From Phytoactinopolyspora mesophila (GTDB lineage: Bacteria; Actinomycetota; Actinomycetes; Jiangellales; Jiangellaceae): a stretch of 64,000 nucleotides of DNA. Shown here piece after piece: positions 1 through 8,732 of the stretch. A program made the translations under genes and the position numbers. Position 1 is the first letter of the stretch, and each line of letters starts with the position of its first letter. A model generated the notes under the pieces. It did no database searches. It was given only the letters and a program-made list of their open reading frames with translations, and was not told the DNA's origin. The DNA is taken from contig NZ_WLZY01000012.1 in assembly GCF_010122465.1 (NCBI RefSeq), positions 1 through 64,000 of the forward strand, written 5' to 3'.

Positions 1-251
1 CCTGCCCGCGCACTGGCCATGGGCCGCACCATGGCGCACCCTCTACAACGCGGTTTTCGCCACCGGGCCACCAGCAGTGGCCTGAACCCGACCACCGCCC
101 GCGAGGGCACGACCGGAGACCCCGAAAATGGAAAGGCTGGCAGGACCAGCAGCATCCTCCTGCCCTTCACCACACCAGCACCGATCAACCAAGATCACGA
201 TCAAGAAGTCCCTGGTTCCACGGATCCAGGCTAAGGCTCTAAGGTCGGAAC
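1..251. other. Left-edge region without a supported gene
   Basis: I see no convincing coding sequence before the aldo/keto reductase. Short open frames here are proline/arginine-rich and look like chance frames. A small hairpin (GGCCAC at 66-71 pairing with GTGGCC at 77-82) lies in the middle and has no T-run after it. The stretch probably holds the 3' end of an upstream unit and the promoter of the gene at 252, but no clear -35/-10 pair is visible. Confidence 0.4.
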
Positions 252-1238
252 GTGGACAAACGACTCTTGGGAAAGACAGGCCGAAAGATCGGCGTGGTCG
301 GATTCGGCGCTTGGCAGATCGGCGGCAGCTGGGGTGAGGTCAGCCGGGAAGCGGCGTTGGAAACGCTCGATGCCGCGGTCGATGCAGGGGTGACGTTCAT
401 CGACACGGCGGATGTCTACGGCGATGGCCGGAGTGAACAGCTCGTCGGCGAGCTGCTCCGGCAACGCCCTCATGACCACTTGACCGTGGCGACGAAGATG
501 GGACGGCGAGCGAACCCGCACGACGCCGGGGCCTACACGCTCGACGCCTTCCGGACATGGAACGACCGCAGCCGGGAGAATCTCGGAGTCGACACCATCG
601 ACCTGGTCCAGCTGCACTGCCCACCACCGGCGGTTTACCAGAGCGAGCAGGTCTTCGGGGCCCTGGACACGATGGTCGAAGAGCAACGTATCCGGGCCTA
701 CGGTGTGAGCGTCGAGACCTGTGAGGAAGCGCTCACCGCGTTGCGCCATCCGGGCCTCGCCACCATCCAGATCATCCTCAATTGCTTCCGCCAGAAACCT
801 CTCGAGGCGGTCCTCCCGGCCGCAGCCGCGGCGGGGGTCGGAATCATCGCACGCGTTCCACTTGCCAGTGGACTGCTTTCCGGCAGGTACGACGAGTCCA
901 CCAGATTCGCGGCGGACGATCACCGCACCTTCAATCGCCACGGCGAGGCGTTCGACAAAGGCGAGACGTTCTCCGGAGTTCCATACGACATCGGCGTGGC
1001 CGCGGCACGCGACATCGCCGCTCTTACGCCCGAGGGCTACTCAACTGCACAATTGGCACTGCGCTGGATCATCGACCGCCCCGAAGTCTCTGTGGTTATC
1101 CCGGGGGCTAGGTCGCCAGAACAGGCGCGCGCGAACGCCGAGGCCGCGGAGCTCGCGCCGCTCGGCACCGAGACTACGGAAGCCATCCGCGAGATCTACG
1201 CGGACCGCATCCGCCCCCTCGTTCATCAACACTGGTGA
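252..1238 (+). CDS. Aldo/keto reductase family oxidoreductase
   Basis: Predicted NAD(P)H-dependent reductase of 328 residues with the (beta/alpha)8 aldo/keto reductase fold. The catalytic tetrad is visible: Asp51 and Tyr56 in the DTADVYG segment, Lys82 in TKMGRR, and His122 in VQLHCPP. The C-terminal cofactor-binding motif is SVVIPGARSPEQ. Its length and motifs fit the general stress-type subfamily (YajO/YhdN-like) that takes aldehydes or sugars; the substrate cannot be read from the sequence. The start is a GTG. The gene is alone on its strand, and the next genes run the opposite way. Confidence 0.9.
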   Translation: MDKRLLGKTGRKIGVVGFGAWQIGGSWGEVSREAALETLDAAVDAGVTFIDTADVYGDGRSEQLVGELLRQRPHDHLTVATKMGRRANPHDAGAYTLDAFRTWNDRSRENLGVDTIDLVQLHCPPPAVYQSEQVFGALDTMVEEQRIRAYGVSVETCEEALTALRHPGLATIQIILNCFRQKPLEAVLPAAAAAGVGIIARVPLASGLLSGRYDESTRFAADDHRTFNRHGEAFDKGETFSGVPYDIGVAAARDIAALTPEGYSTAQLALRWIIDRPEVSVVIPGARSPEQARANAEAAELAPLGTETTEAIREIYADRIRPLVHQHW

Positions 1239-1327
1239 TGGCTGCGCGGCATCGGCTACCGGCGGACGGCTCGGGCACGGACTCACGGGCGGCATCCGCA
1301 TCCCGGCGAGGCCCATAAGGTCCTCTA

Positions 1328-1624
1328 CTAGCGTCCCGGGTCGTCGTGGATAACGTGACTGATCAGCTCGTCGAGCATCTGCTCGACCTCGACACCGGTC
1401 ACGTCGGCGAGTGCTTGTGTGAGAGTGGCCGAAAGCCGGACCAGCTCATGAATGACGTCGACATCGTATTTTCCGGCGTCGTTGGTGAGCAGATCAACAG
1501 AGAGCCTGGCCGGCTCGTCCCGAATCGCCAGCCGCACCAGTGCCAGCGCCGACAGCTGCGCGGATGTGGCGTCAGTGCGACGTTCGGTACCGGGGTCGTC
1601 ACCGGCGGGTTGTTGATTCGTCAT
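1328..1624 (-). CDS. Small acidic protein, paralogue of the next gene
   Basis: A 98-residue acidic, mostly helical protein of unknown function. It shares most of its sequence with the neighbour at 1749-2051. Both begin MT(N/D)xQxxGDD and carry ALALVRLxIRDEPA and LSVDLLT, then a Leu-rich helix and an acidic tail. The pair is a clear tandem duplication on one strand about 125 bp apart. There are no cysteines, membrane segments or signal peptide. A soluble regulatory or dimerising role is possible but not shown by the sequence. Confidence 0.7.
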   Translation of the reverse strand: MTNQQPAGDDPGTERRTDATSAQLSALALVRLAIRDEPARLSVDLLTNDAGKYDVDVIHELVRLSATLTQALADVTGVEVEQMLDELISHVIHDDPGR

Positions 1625-1748
1625 AGGCCCCTACTCGCTCGCCCGGATTCGTCCGCTTCTGAACGAGACTGACCGGGCTGCGGCTCGACGCCGGCACTCG
1701 GCGGCACCCGCTCGCCATCAGGTCAGGCCCCCAGCAGCACCTGGACCA

Positions 1749-2051
1749 TCAAGACTGTTCGTTCTCGTCGTCGTTCACCACCTCTCGCACCAGGCCGTCA
1801 AGCAACTCTTCTGGGCCGACGTCCAAGACGTCGGCCAAGGTGTAGGTGAGGTTGGCCGAGAGGTTCACGAGTTCCTGGACCACGCCGACGTCGATGGTGC
1901 CGTCTTCCTCGGTCAGCAGGTCGACAGACAGGCTGGCCGGCTCATCTCTGATGCACAGGCGCACGAGGGCCAACGCCGCCAGTTGAGTCGCCGTCGCGTC
2001 TGCCGACGGGTCGACACCGTGATCGTCGCCGGACGATTGATGATCGGTCAT
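1749..2051 (-). CDS. Small acidic protein, tandem paralogue
   Basis: Soluble acidic protein of about 100 residues and unknown function. I place the start at 2051, beginning MTDHQSSGDD, because that aligns exactly with the paralogue's MTNQQPAGDD. An upstream in-frame ATG at 2090 would add 13 residues that the copy lacks. Both copies keep the IRDEPAxLSVDLLT core and differ at the C terminus, where this one has the acidic end NDDENEQS. Retention of both copies suggests they are not recent duplicates. Confidence 0.68.
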   Translation of the reverse strand: MTDHQSSGDDHGVDPSADATATQLAALALVRLCIRDEPASLSVDLLTEEDGTIDVGVVQELVNLSANLTYTLADVLDVGPEELLDGLVREVVNDDENEQS

Positions 2052-2227
2052 AGGTCCCCACTCGGCCGAGTACCTTCGAGTGTCCATCAAGAATGCCGGT
2101 TCACACCATGGGTTCGGTAGAGGAATCTCGACAGATGAATTGGTGGGGCCACCGAACGATCAGCTCACACGGGCGGGCGAGGTCCGCGGCGACGCACGCT
2201 CGGACCCTACCGCCGACGGCCGTCAAC

Positions 2228-2509
2228 TCACGTCGGCAGCCGCCGGTAGACATCGTGTGGTTTCACCCAGACTCCGTTGGTCGCGTTGCGGATATCTCGA
2301 ACCTCGACGTAAACATGGCTGGGATCCCAGCACCTGGCTACCCCCTCGACGAACTCTTCACCGTCTTGCTCCCAGACAATCCGCACTTGGACGGGGATCC
2401 CAGGCTCGTAATACCGATAGCCCTGCGGCTCGCGCGGCCAGTGGTGATTGAGCACTTCTTGACGGTTCAAGACATGCTCAGGCTGCTCACGTTCCTGCAT
2501 CCCCCGCAT
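2228..2509 (-). CDS. Hypothetical protein, small beta-rich
   Basis: A 93-residue protein I do not recognise. The first 25 residues are polar. The remainder (GIPVQVRIVWEQDGEEF, then VYVEVRDIRN) alternates hydrophobic and charged residues like a small SH3-like beta barrel and is rich in Trp and Tyr. Met4 is an alternative start. It lies upstream of, and divergent from, the membrane protein gene at 2668. Codon use and GC content look like the neighbours, which supports it being real. Confidence 0.55.
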   Translation of the reverse strand: MRGMQEREQPEHVLNRQEVLNHHWPREPQGYRYYEPGIPVQVRIVWEQDGEEFVEGVARCWDPSHVYVEVRDIRNATNGVWVKPHDVYRRLPT

Positions 2510-2667
2510 GCGGCGAGATTAGAACATAAGTTCGCATGATCGCCACTCACCGGCGCTCGGGGTTTGACGCGGGACGCGCGGGGTACCGGGCACATCAGTG
2601 GTCAATCCCTACGAGGCTGCGACCACCATGGCCAACATGGGCGGTCTTGGCTAAAGGAGTGATTCAA

Positions 2668-3276
2668 ATGGTGACTACACCAGAAAGGGTCACCGGAACC
2701 ACGTTCATCCGCTGGGGCGCCGTGATCGCCGGAGCCGTGATCGGCTTCGCACTGATGGTGCTGCTCTCCGCCCTCTGGGTGGCATGGGGACAAGGCGCCG
2801 GGGTGAACGCGATCGCGGACAACCTGCACTGGTTCGCCTTCGCGTCCGCCGTGGCCGCGCTCTTCATAGCCGGCCTGATCGCCGGCGGGCTCTCGGGTAT
2901 ACCTGGGGCCGGAACAGGTCTGCTCCACGGCGTGACCGTATGGGGATCACTGCTGGTCGTGGTGACGGTGTTCCCGCTGCCGCAGGCACTTCAGCTGTTT
3001 GAGACGTTCACCACGCCACTGCCGGAACTCGGCGCAGGCACCTTGTGGGCGACGTTCTGGTCATTGCTGATCGGCCTCGTCGCGGCCGCACTGGGCGGCA
3101 TCGTCGGCGGCGGGATCGCCCGAGCCGCCGAACCGGCCGCACACCGTCCGGGCACCGCATATTCCACCAGGGATCATACGGCGCCGGATTACGCCGGGCC
3201 GGAGGAAGCGGCCCCCACAGAGGGACGGACCGGACCGGACGCCCCCCGAGAAAGAAGGGACCAACGGACCGAATAG
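2668..3276 (+). CDS. Membrane protein, four predicted TM helices
   Basis: Integral membrane protein of 202 residues. The ATG at 2668 is preceded by AAAGGAG at 2653-2659, a good ribosome site, so I use it rather than the longer frame starting at 2536. Hydrophobic helices fall near residues 12-36, 48-70, 75-100 and 118-143. A glycine-rich stretch follows (ALGGIVGGGIA), then a polar, disordered cytoplasmic tail rich in Pro, Glu and Arg. The family is unrecognised; many actinobacteria encode similar glycine-rich four-helix proteins. A strong hairpin directly downstream ends the transcript. Confidence 0.72.
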   Translation: MVTTPERVTGTTFIRWGAVIAGAVIGFALMVLLSALWVAWGQGAGVNAIADNLHWFAFASAVAALFIAGLIAGGLSGIPGAGTGLLHGVTVWGSLLVVVTVFPLPQALQLFETFTTPLPELGAGTLWATFWSLLIGLVAAALGGIVGGGIARAAEPAAHRPGTAYSTRDHTAPDYAGPEEAAPTEGRTGPDAPRERRDQRTE

Positions 3277-3286
3277 GTAGGCAGTG

Positions 3287-3320
3287 CGTGCTGGACAGCA
3301 CACACAGGCTGTCCAGCACG
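3287..3320. terminator. Bidirectional hairpin terminator
   Basis: A perfect 13-bp inverted repeat (CGTGCTGGACAGC and its complement) with an 8-nt loop lies between two convergent genes. It ends 30 bp before the wblA stop codon. The stem and position fit an intrinsic terminator serving both strands. Confidence 0.8.
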
Positions 3321-3350
3321 CCGCCTTATGAGAAACTCTGAAATTTCCCG

Positions 3351-3644
3351 TCAGCCAGCTTCACGCATGTTTTGATAATTATCCCGTGCCGCATCCAACA
3401 GCGCGTGCCATGACGTGACGTTGGGCCGCCGACGCAACAGGGCACGCCGCTCCCGCTCCGTCATGCCACCCCAGATACCGAACTCTGTCCGGTTGTCCAG
3501 CGCATCCGCCAGGCACTCCGTACGCACCGGACACCCGAAGCAGACCGCCTTTGCTCGGTTCTGCGCCGCGCCCGGAACGAACAACGCGTCCGGCTCAGTG
3601 CTTTGGCAGGCCGCTTCCGTCAGCCAATCTTTGACAAGTGTCAT
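3351..3644 (-). CDS. wblA: WhiB-family transcriptional regulator (WblA/WhiB4 type)
   Basis: A 97-residue regulator that binds a redox- and NO-sensitive [4Fe-4S] cluster. Ligands are Cys13, Cys35, Cys38 and Cys44 (CxxC plus Cx5C). The turn motif GIWGG is at 56-60, followed by the basic DNA-contact segment ERERRALLRRRP. The stretch AAQNRAKAVCFGCPVRTEC is characteristic of the Streptomyces WblA/mycobacterial WhiB4 branch. I start at the ATG at 3644, because the upstream 36 residues in frame have no family counterpart. It is divergent from the penicillin-binding protein gene, as whiB4 is from ponA2. The family controls development and oxidative-stress responses. Confidence 0.93.
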   Translation of the reverse strand: MTLVKDWLTEAACQSTEPDALFVPGAAQNRAKAVCFGCPVRTECLADALDNRTEFGIWGGMTERERRALLRRRPNVTSWHALLDAARDNYQNMREAG

Positions 3645-3863
3645 GTCTAAACCACCCCCGTGACCTGGACAAGTTTCCAGCTCGCTGCCCCTGTAACTCT
3701 TCACTTGTGACGATATGCAAAGATCATAGTCACAGGCTAGACCTGATCGCACGGAATAGGATCGTCCACTCGCCCCATTGCAACGATCTTCGAGATGTGG
3801 TAGCTGTGCGCGCCTGTGCGCGGGAAGTTTGCCTTGTCGATCAGAGTCGCTACTCTGCTTTGT

Positions 3864-6293
3864 ATGGCGTTCAGACCGTCGGCCATTGCTTCCGGCATCC
3901 GCAGAATCTTCCTTGTCATCGGTGTCAGTGCCCTCTGCGGCATCTTGATAGCCGGCCTAGCGCTGCCCGTCATGGGCGCATTGGGGCTGGGGGCCCGCGA
4001 GAGCGCCGATTGGTTCCGCAACATGGACCTCGAGTTCGAGGCCGGCCAGCTCGCGGAGACCTCCCGCATCCGCGACGCCGACGGCCGCAGGCTCGCGACA
4101 TTCTTCGAAGAGAATCGGAGGTACGTCGAACTCGACGACATCTCCGACAACATGATCGACGCCATCCTCGCCATCGAAGACGACCGCTTCTTCGAGCGAG
4201 GGCCGATCGATTTCCAGGGCACGCTACGCGCGGCGGTCCGCAACGTCGAGGCAGGCTCCACACAGGGTGGTGGCTCCACCCTGACCCAGCAGTACGTCAA
4301 GCAGGTCCGTCTCTTGCAGGCAGAGACCGAGGAAGAACGGCTGGACGTGCTGGCCAGCCAAGGCATCGAAGGCTACCGCCGTAAGCTCGAAGAGCTCCGG
4401 ATGGCCATCAACGTGGAGCAAGAGTTCACCAAGGAAGAAATCCTCGAACGCTACTTGAACATCGCCTACTTCGGCTCCCGCGCCTACGGCGTCGAAACAG
4501 CCGCCCGGACATACTTCTCCACCAGCGCCAGCGACCTCACGGTGGAGCAGGCGGCCACCCTGGCCGGCCTGGTCCAGAGCCCCAACCAGTACGCGCCCAC
4601 GGAGAACCCGGAAGCCGCCCTCGGGCGCCGCAACGTCGTCCTGGGCCGCATGGCCGAGACCGGGCGGATCAGCGAGGCCGAGGCCGCCGAGGCACGCCAG
4701 ACCGAACTCGAACTCGATCCCACCAGGGTCTCCAACGGCTGTGTCAACGCATGGGCGGGCTATTTCTGCGACTACGTGGTCAACGAAATTCGCACCATGG
4801 AAGAACTCGGTGAAACTCCCGCGGAGCGGGAGGATGCACTCCGGACCGGCGGGCTGACCATCGAAACCACTCTGGACCGCGACGCCCAGCGCGCGGCGGA
4901 TGAGGCCGTCTCGGACTGGGTGGCCGCGACCGATGAGGCCGTAGCCTCACTCGCGTCGGTAGAACCTGGCACCGGCCACATCAAGGCGTTGTCCAACTCT
5001 CGGGAGTACGGCGTCGAGGGCGAAGGCGTCAGCAACGTGAACTTCGCGGTCGACCGCGACATGGGCGGCAGCGTAGGTATGCAGCCTGGTTCGGCGTACA
5101 AGACCTTCTTCCTCGCCGCCGCCATCAACCAGGACATCAGCCTCGACACGTCGTTCGACTCTCCGGGCCGGTTAGAGTTGCCGGTCAACAGTTTCACGAA
5201 CTGCGACGGCCAGATCAGGAGCACCGAGACCTGGCCACCGCGAAACTCGACTGGCAACGGCCGGTTCAACCTCGCCACTGCCACGGAGCGCTCGGTCAAC
5301 ACGTACTACGCACAACTGGCTCAGCAAACCGGCCTGTGTGAACCACTGACCTTGGCCGAAGAGATGGGCGCCGGGCGCGCCGACGGCAACGACCTCCTCC
5401 CCTACCCGGCGTCCGTCCTGGGTGCGAATGAGGTCTCGCCGCTGGGCATGGCCGAGGCCTACGCCACCTTCGCCAACCGCGGCGTGCACTGCGAGTCCAC
5501 CGCCATTCTCACCATCAAGGACCGCAACGGCGACGTCATCGTGGACAACATCGAGCCCAACTGCGAACGCGTTCTGGAAGAGCCCGTCGCCGACACGGTC
5601 AACATGGTCCTCGAAGGCGTCGTGCACAACTCTGGAGCCACCGGTAACCGCATGCAGCTCGAAGGCGGCCGTAGGTCGGCGGGCAAGACGGGAACCACGA
5701 ACGACTCCATCGCCGTGTGGTGGGTCGGCTACGTACCGCAGCTCTCCACGGCCGTAGCGGTCGGCGACGTCGACGGCGATCCGAACAACGCCAGCCAGTT
5801 GCGCAGTCTGCGCGGCATGACGTTCAACGGGCAACGCATCGACCCCTGTGGTGGCTGCATCCCCGGGCCCATCTGGAAGCAGATGATGGACAAGACCCTC
5901 GAAGGTCAGTCCAACCAGTCCTTCGAGGAGCCCGACGGCTCGGTCATCCAGGGCATCAGCACTACAGTTCCCGACGTGCGGGGCATGGATTCCGACGAAG
6001 CGATCGAGACCCTGGAAGATGCGGGTTTTACCGCGGCCGTGACGAGCCGGATAGATTCAGACTTACCCGAGGGCCGGGTCGTCCGTAGCGATCCCGGCGC
6101 CGGTTCGGAAGCACCGTCCGGCATCAACATCCGATTATTCGTCAGCAATGGCAACCCGCCCGGGAACAACGATGACGACGAGGACGAGCGGGAGTTCCGC
6201 ATCCCCGAGAACGACCCACCGTCCCCGCCGCCACCGCCGCCGGACAATAACGACGATGATGATGATGACGACGACGACGGCTGGCGCGACTAA
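3864..6293 (+). CDS. ponA: Bifunctional class A penicillin-binding protein with PASTA domain
   Basis: Peptidoglycan glycosyltransferase/transpeptidase anchored by one N-terminal membrane helix (about residues 12-40). The glycosyltransferase domain shows catalytic Glu105 (AIEDDRFF) and GGSTLTQQ near 136-143. The transpeptidase domain has SAYK (Ser410), SVN (Ser477) and KTGTT (Lys608). One PASTA domain follows at about 698-765, then a proline run and a tail with nine consecutive aspartates. It corresponds to mycobacterial PonA2. ATG at 3864 gives a normal cytoplasmic leader; a GTG at 3816 would add 16 residues. The long polyacidic tail after PASTA is unusual. Confidence 0.94.
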   Translation: MAFRPSAIASGIRRIFLVIGVSALCGILIAGLALPVMGALGLGARESADWFRNMDLEFEAGQLAETSRIRDADGRRLATFFEENRRYVELDDISDNMIDAILAIEDDRFFERGPIDFQGTLRAAVRNVEAGSTQGGGSTLTQQYVKQVRLLQAETEEERLDVLASQGIEGYRRKLEELRMAINVEQEFTKEEILERYLNIAYFGSRAYGVETAARTYFSTSASDLTVEQAATLAGLVQSPNQYAPTENPEAALGRRNVVLGRMAETGRISEAEAAEARQTELELDPTRVSNGCVNAWAGYFCDYVVNEIRTMEELGETPAEREDALRTGGLTIETTLDRDAQRAADEAVSDWVAATDEAVASLASVEPGTGHIKALSNSREYGVEGEGVSNVNFAVDRDMGGSVGMQPGSAYKTFFLAAAINQDISLDTSFDSPGRLELPVNSFTNCDGQIRSTETWPPRNSTGNGRFNLATATERSVNTYYAQLAQQTGLCEPLTLAEEMGAGRADGNDLLPYPASVLGANEVSPLGMAEAYATFANRGVHCESTAILTIKDRNGDVIVDNIEPNCERVLEEPVADTVNMVLEGVVHNSGATGNRMQLEGGRRSAGKTGTTNDSIAVWWVGYVPQLSTAVAVGDVDGDPNNASQLRSLRGMTFNGQRIDPCGGCIPGPIWKQMMDKTLEGQSNQSFEEPDGSVIQGISTTVPDVRGMDSDEAIETLEDAGFTAAVTSRIDSDLPEGRVVRSDPGAGSEAPSGINIRLFVSNGNPPGNNDDDEDEREFRIPENDPPSPPPPPPDNNDDDDDDDDDGWRD

Positions 6294-6455
6294 GAGGTCG
6301 CGCGAATAGGGGCGGCTGATAGTGAGCGGGGTCTGGCGCCTGGATGGCAAGGCCGACGAGGAAGACGCACTGGGTTTGTGCGTCGACTGAGGAGAACGCC
6401 GCCAGCCAGGATGCCAGGGCACGCGAACCAGCCGATCCCTATTCGCGCGACCTCT
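6293..6455. repeat. 163-bp imperfect palindrome between convergent genes
   Basis: Outer arms of 19 bp (positions 6293-6311 and 6437-6455) are perfect inverted repeats. The left one begins on the last base of the PBP stop codon. Pairing continues imperfectly inward through GGCTG/CAGCC and a CTGG-rich section. It closes on a small hairpin, GACGCAC at 6363-6369 and GTGCGTC at 6377-6383. No ORF is supported inside. It could be a MITE-like or REP-like element, a bidirectional terminator or both. Its arms and core do not match the other palindromic family in this window. Confidence 0.75.
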
Positions 6456-6482
6456 AAGAGCCACCGGCACTAAGTGGGCCGT

Positions 6483-7622
6483 TTACTCGCTGAGCAGGCG
6501 GCCCACTTCGCGCAGGCCATCGAGGTCGTGGATCTCCGTGGCCAGCGCCGGCACACGGGTGACTTGGACGTCTGGATGAGCGGCGGTGAATCTCTCGCCC
6601 ATCCGCTGATCGCGGCTCGCGGCCGCCAGCCGATCGGCGTGTAGCCGCAGCAACGCAGCGGTGAGCTGATGTTCGCCCAGTTCCTCCAGCCGTTCGGCGC
6701 CGGCGATGGCTTGCTTTTCGCTGACCCCACCCGGGCCGTCGATGTGGATCCGGTTCAGCACCAGCCCGGCCAGCGGCATCGCGTCCTCGGACAGCCGGTC
6801 GATGAAGTACGACGCCTCGCGCAAGGCATCCGGCTCCGGCGCCGCGACGACGACGAACGCCGTCTCCGGGCGCTGTAACAAGGCGTAGGTCTGCTCAGCA
6901 CGCTCCCTGAAGCCACCGAACATGGTGTCCAGCGCATTGACGAATGTCTGCACATCGCGTAACAGGTCGCCACCCAGCACCTTGGTCATGGCACCGGTGA
7001 CGACGTTGAATCCAGCCTGGAAGAAGGCTCGATAGGCTCGTCCGCCGGCCCGCACCGGGCCGCCAAGGAGGCGAATCAGGCGGCCGTCCAGAAACGAGCC
7101 CAGCCGTTCCGGCGCGTCGAGAAAGTCGAGGGCAGAGCGCGAAGGTGGCGTGTCCACCACGATCAGGTCCCACTGGCCGCGCTGGCGCAACTGACCCAGC
7201 TTCTCCATGGCCATGTACTCCTGGGTACCCGCGAAGGACGACGACAGCGCCTGGTAGAAGGGGTTGGCCAGGATCTGGCGAGCACGCTCCGGTGGCGCGT
7301 GTGACTCCACGACCTCGTCGAAGGTGCGCTTCATGTCGAGCATCATCGCGTCAAGCCGGCCGCCCTCGTCCAGGTGAACATCCGGCACCGCACGCGGCGT
7401 GTTGTCCAGCTCAGTGAGTCCCATCGATTGCGCCAGCCGACGGGCCGGGTCAATGGTCAAGACCACCGTCTTCCGGCCGCGCTCGGCGGCTCGAAGCCCT
7501 AACGCGGCCGCCGTCGTCGTCTTGCCGACGCCTCCGGATCCACAACACACGATCACGTGCCTGCGTGGGTCGTCGAGAAGATGATCGACGTCCAGGCGAG
7601 GGCTTCGCCGCGCGGCGCTCAT
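6483..7622 (-). CDS. ArsA/GET3-family ATPase (Rv3680-like)
   Basis: A 379-residue P-loop ATPase of the anion-transporting ATPase (ArsA/GET3) family. The Walker A deviant motif CGSGGVGKTT is at about residues 26-35 with the family signature lysine, and DTPPSRSALDFLD forms the switch region. It lacks the metal-binding cysteines of true arsenite pumps. The paired arrangement with the next gene and wblA nearby matches Rv3680/Rv3679 of M. tuberculosis. That pair assembles as a heteromer and has been tied to glycerol and methylglyoxal tolerance; this is family knowledge. Its start overlaps the upstream partner's stop by 4 nt, so the two are translationally coupled. Confidence 0.88.
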   Translation of the reverse strand: MSAARRSPRLDVDHLLDDPRRHVIVCCGSGGVGKTTTAAALGLRAAERGRKTVVLTIDPARRLAQSMGLTELDNTPRAVPDVHLDEGGRLDAMMLDMKRTFDEVVESHAPPERARQILANPFYQALSSSFAGTQEYMAMEKLGQLRQRGQWDLIVVDTPPSRSALDFLDAPERLGSFLDGRLIRLLGGPVRAGGRAYRAFFQAGFNVVTGAMTKVLGGDLLRDVQTFVNALDTMFGGFRERAEQTYALLQRPETAFVVVAAPEPDALREASYFIDRLSEDAMPLAGLVLNRIHIDGPGGVSEKQAIAGAERLEELGEHQLTAALLRLHADRLAAASRDQRMGERFTAAHPDVQVTRVPALATEIHDLDGLREVGRLLSE

Positions 7623-8599
7623 GCCGCCCCCTGTTCCTGCAGGATCTCGGCCAGCTCGTAGACGGCGGTCGGATCGATGCCATCAGGTAGGTGAGGGAGG
7701 TCGTACATCGGGCGCTCAAGTGTGCTCAGGTCGACTCGGGCGTCGTCTTCGAGATCAAGACGAGCGGCGTGATCCGCCGCTTCCGCGGCCAGGCGATCCA
7801 GAGTCGCTGGGGTGTGTGGCACGGCGGCCGCCTGGAGTCCCGCGACAATGGCCTCGCGGTCGAGCTCGCGTTGCTTCGCCAGTATCCGTTCCTCCCCATT
7901 CAGGTGAGGTTTGCGGACCTGGTTGACTATCACGGCGCCGACTGGAATCTCGGTCTCCCCCAGCTCGGTGACGGTGTCGACGGCCTCCTGAACCGGCATG
8001 TCTTCGAGAAGGGTCACCACGTGCACGGCGGTTCGAGGGCTGTGCAGCAGCTTCGTGATCGACGTCGCCTGCCGGTGGACCGGCCCAACGCGCGCGAGAG
8101 ACGACACCGACGCGTTGACGTCGAGAAAACGCGTGACCCGGCCGGTGGGGGGCGCATCGAGGATCACTGCGTCGTACACGTACGCACCACCGCTGGTCTG
8201 TCGCCTGGTCGACTCGTAGGTCTTGCCGGTGAGGAGGACGTCTCGCAGCCCGGGTGCGATGGTCGTGGCGAATTCGACGAATCCCACCCGGTCGAGAGCC
8301 CGCGCCGCCCGGCCCAGCTTGTAGAACAGGGTGAGGTACTCGTGCATCGCCTCGCGGGCGTCAATGGCAAGGCCATACACCTCGCCCCCGCCGGGTGCCG
8401 ACGCGATGCGACGTTCGGTGTAGTCGAGAGGACCCACATCGAAGAGGTGGGCCAGGCCCTGCCGGCCCTCGACCTCGGCCAGCAACACCTTGTGCCCGTT
8501 GGCCGCCAGGGCCAGAGCGAGCGCGGCCGAGACCGTCGTCTTTCCGACGCCGCCCTTCCCGGTGACGACGTGCAGCCGTACGCCTTCCCAGTCACTCAT
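7619..8599 (-). CDS. ArsA/GET3-family ATPase (Rv3679-like), first gene of the pair
   Basis: A 326-residue P-loop ATPase with TGKGGVGKTTVSAALA near residue 13 (deviant Walker A) and DAPPTGRVTRFLDV as switch II. It is the first gene of a two-gene unit, its stop overlapping the start of the second ATPase by 4 nt. The two proteins are related but clearly different, as expected for a heteromeric pair. The C-terminal third (after about residue 240) is variable and probably contributes to the partner interface. The function is a nucleotide-driven chaperone or transport adaptor in the cytoplasm; the client is unknown. Confidence 0.87.
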   Translation of the reverse strand: MSDWEGVRLHVVTGKGGVGKTTVSAALALALAANGHKVLLAEVEGRQGLAHLFDVGPLDYTERRIASAPGGGEVYGLAIDAREAMHEYLTLFYKLGRAARALDRVGFVEFATTIAPGLRDVLLTGKTYESTRRQTSGGAYVYDAVILDAPPTGRVTRFLDVNASVSSLARVGPVHRQATSITKLLHSPRTAVHVVTLLEDMPVQEAVDTVTELGETEIPVGAVIVNQVRKPHLNGEERILAKQRELDREAIVAGLQAAAVPHTPATLDRLAAEAADHAARLDLEDDARVDLSTLERPMYDLPHLPDGIDPTAVYELAEILQEQGAA

Positions 8600-8660
8600 A
8601 GATGCCCAAGCCTATGCTGCGACCTGCTGGGACTATCAAGCAATGTGGCCGATGACATGA

Positions 8661-8726
8661 TCAGGTGTCACGACGCGGGGCGGGCGTCAAGCCGCGACGA
8701 CCGCCCCGCGCTGCTGGAGCACCTGA
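8661..8726. terminator. Hairpin downstream of the ABC exporter genes
   Basis: A 10-bp GC stem (CGCGGGGCGG at 8674-8683 with CCGCCCCGCG at 8701-8710) nests inside an outer pairing of TCAGGTG at 8661 with CACCTGA at 8720. It starts 7 bp after the permease stop codon on the minus strand. No T-run is present, as usual in high-GC actinobacteria. Confidence 0.6.
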
Positions 8727-8732
8727 GAACGC

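Noticed and set aside
1-234. Small open frames at the left edge
   Set aside because: Composition looks random and there is no ribosome site; none is supported.
6483-8599. Arsenite pump genes
   Set aside because: The ATPases have the ArsA fold but lack the arsenite-binding cysteines, and no arsB is present. The Rv3679/Rv3680 pair is the better match.
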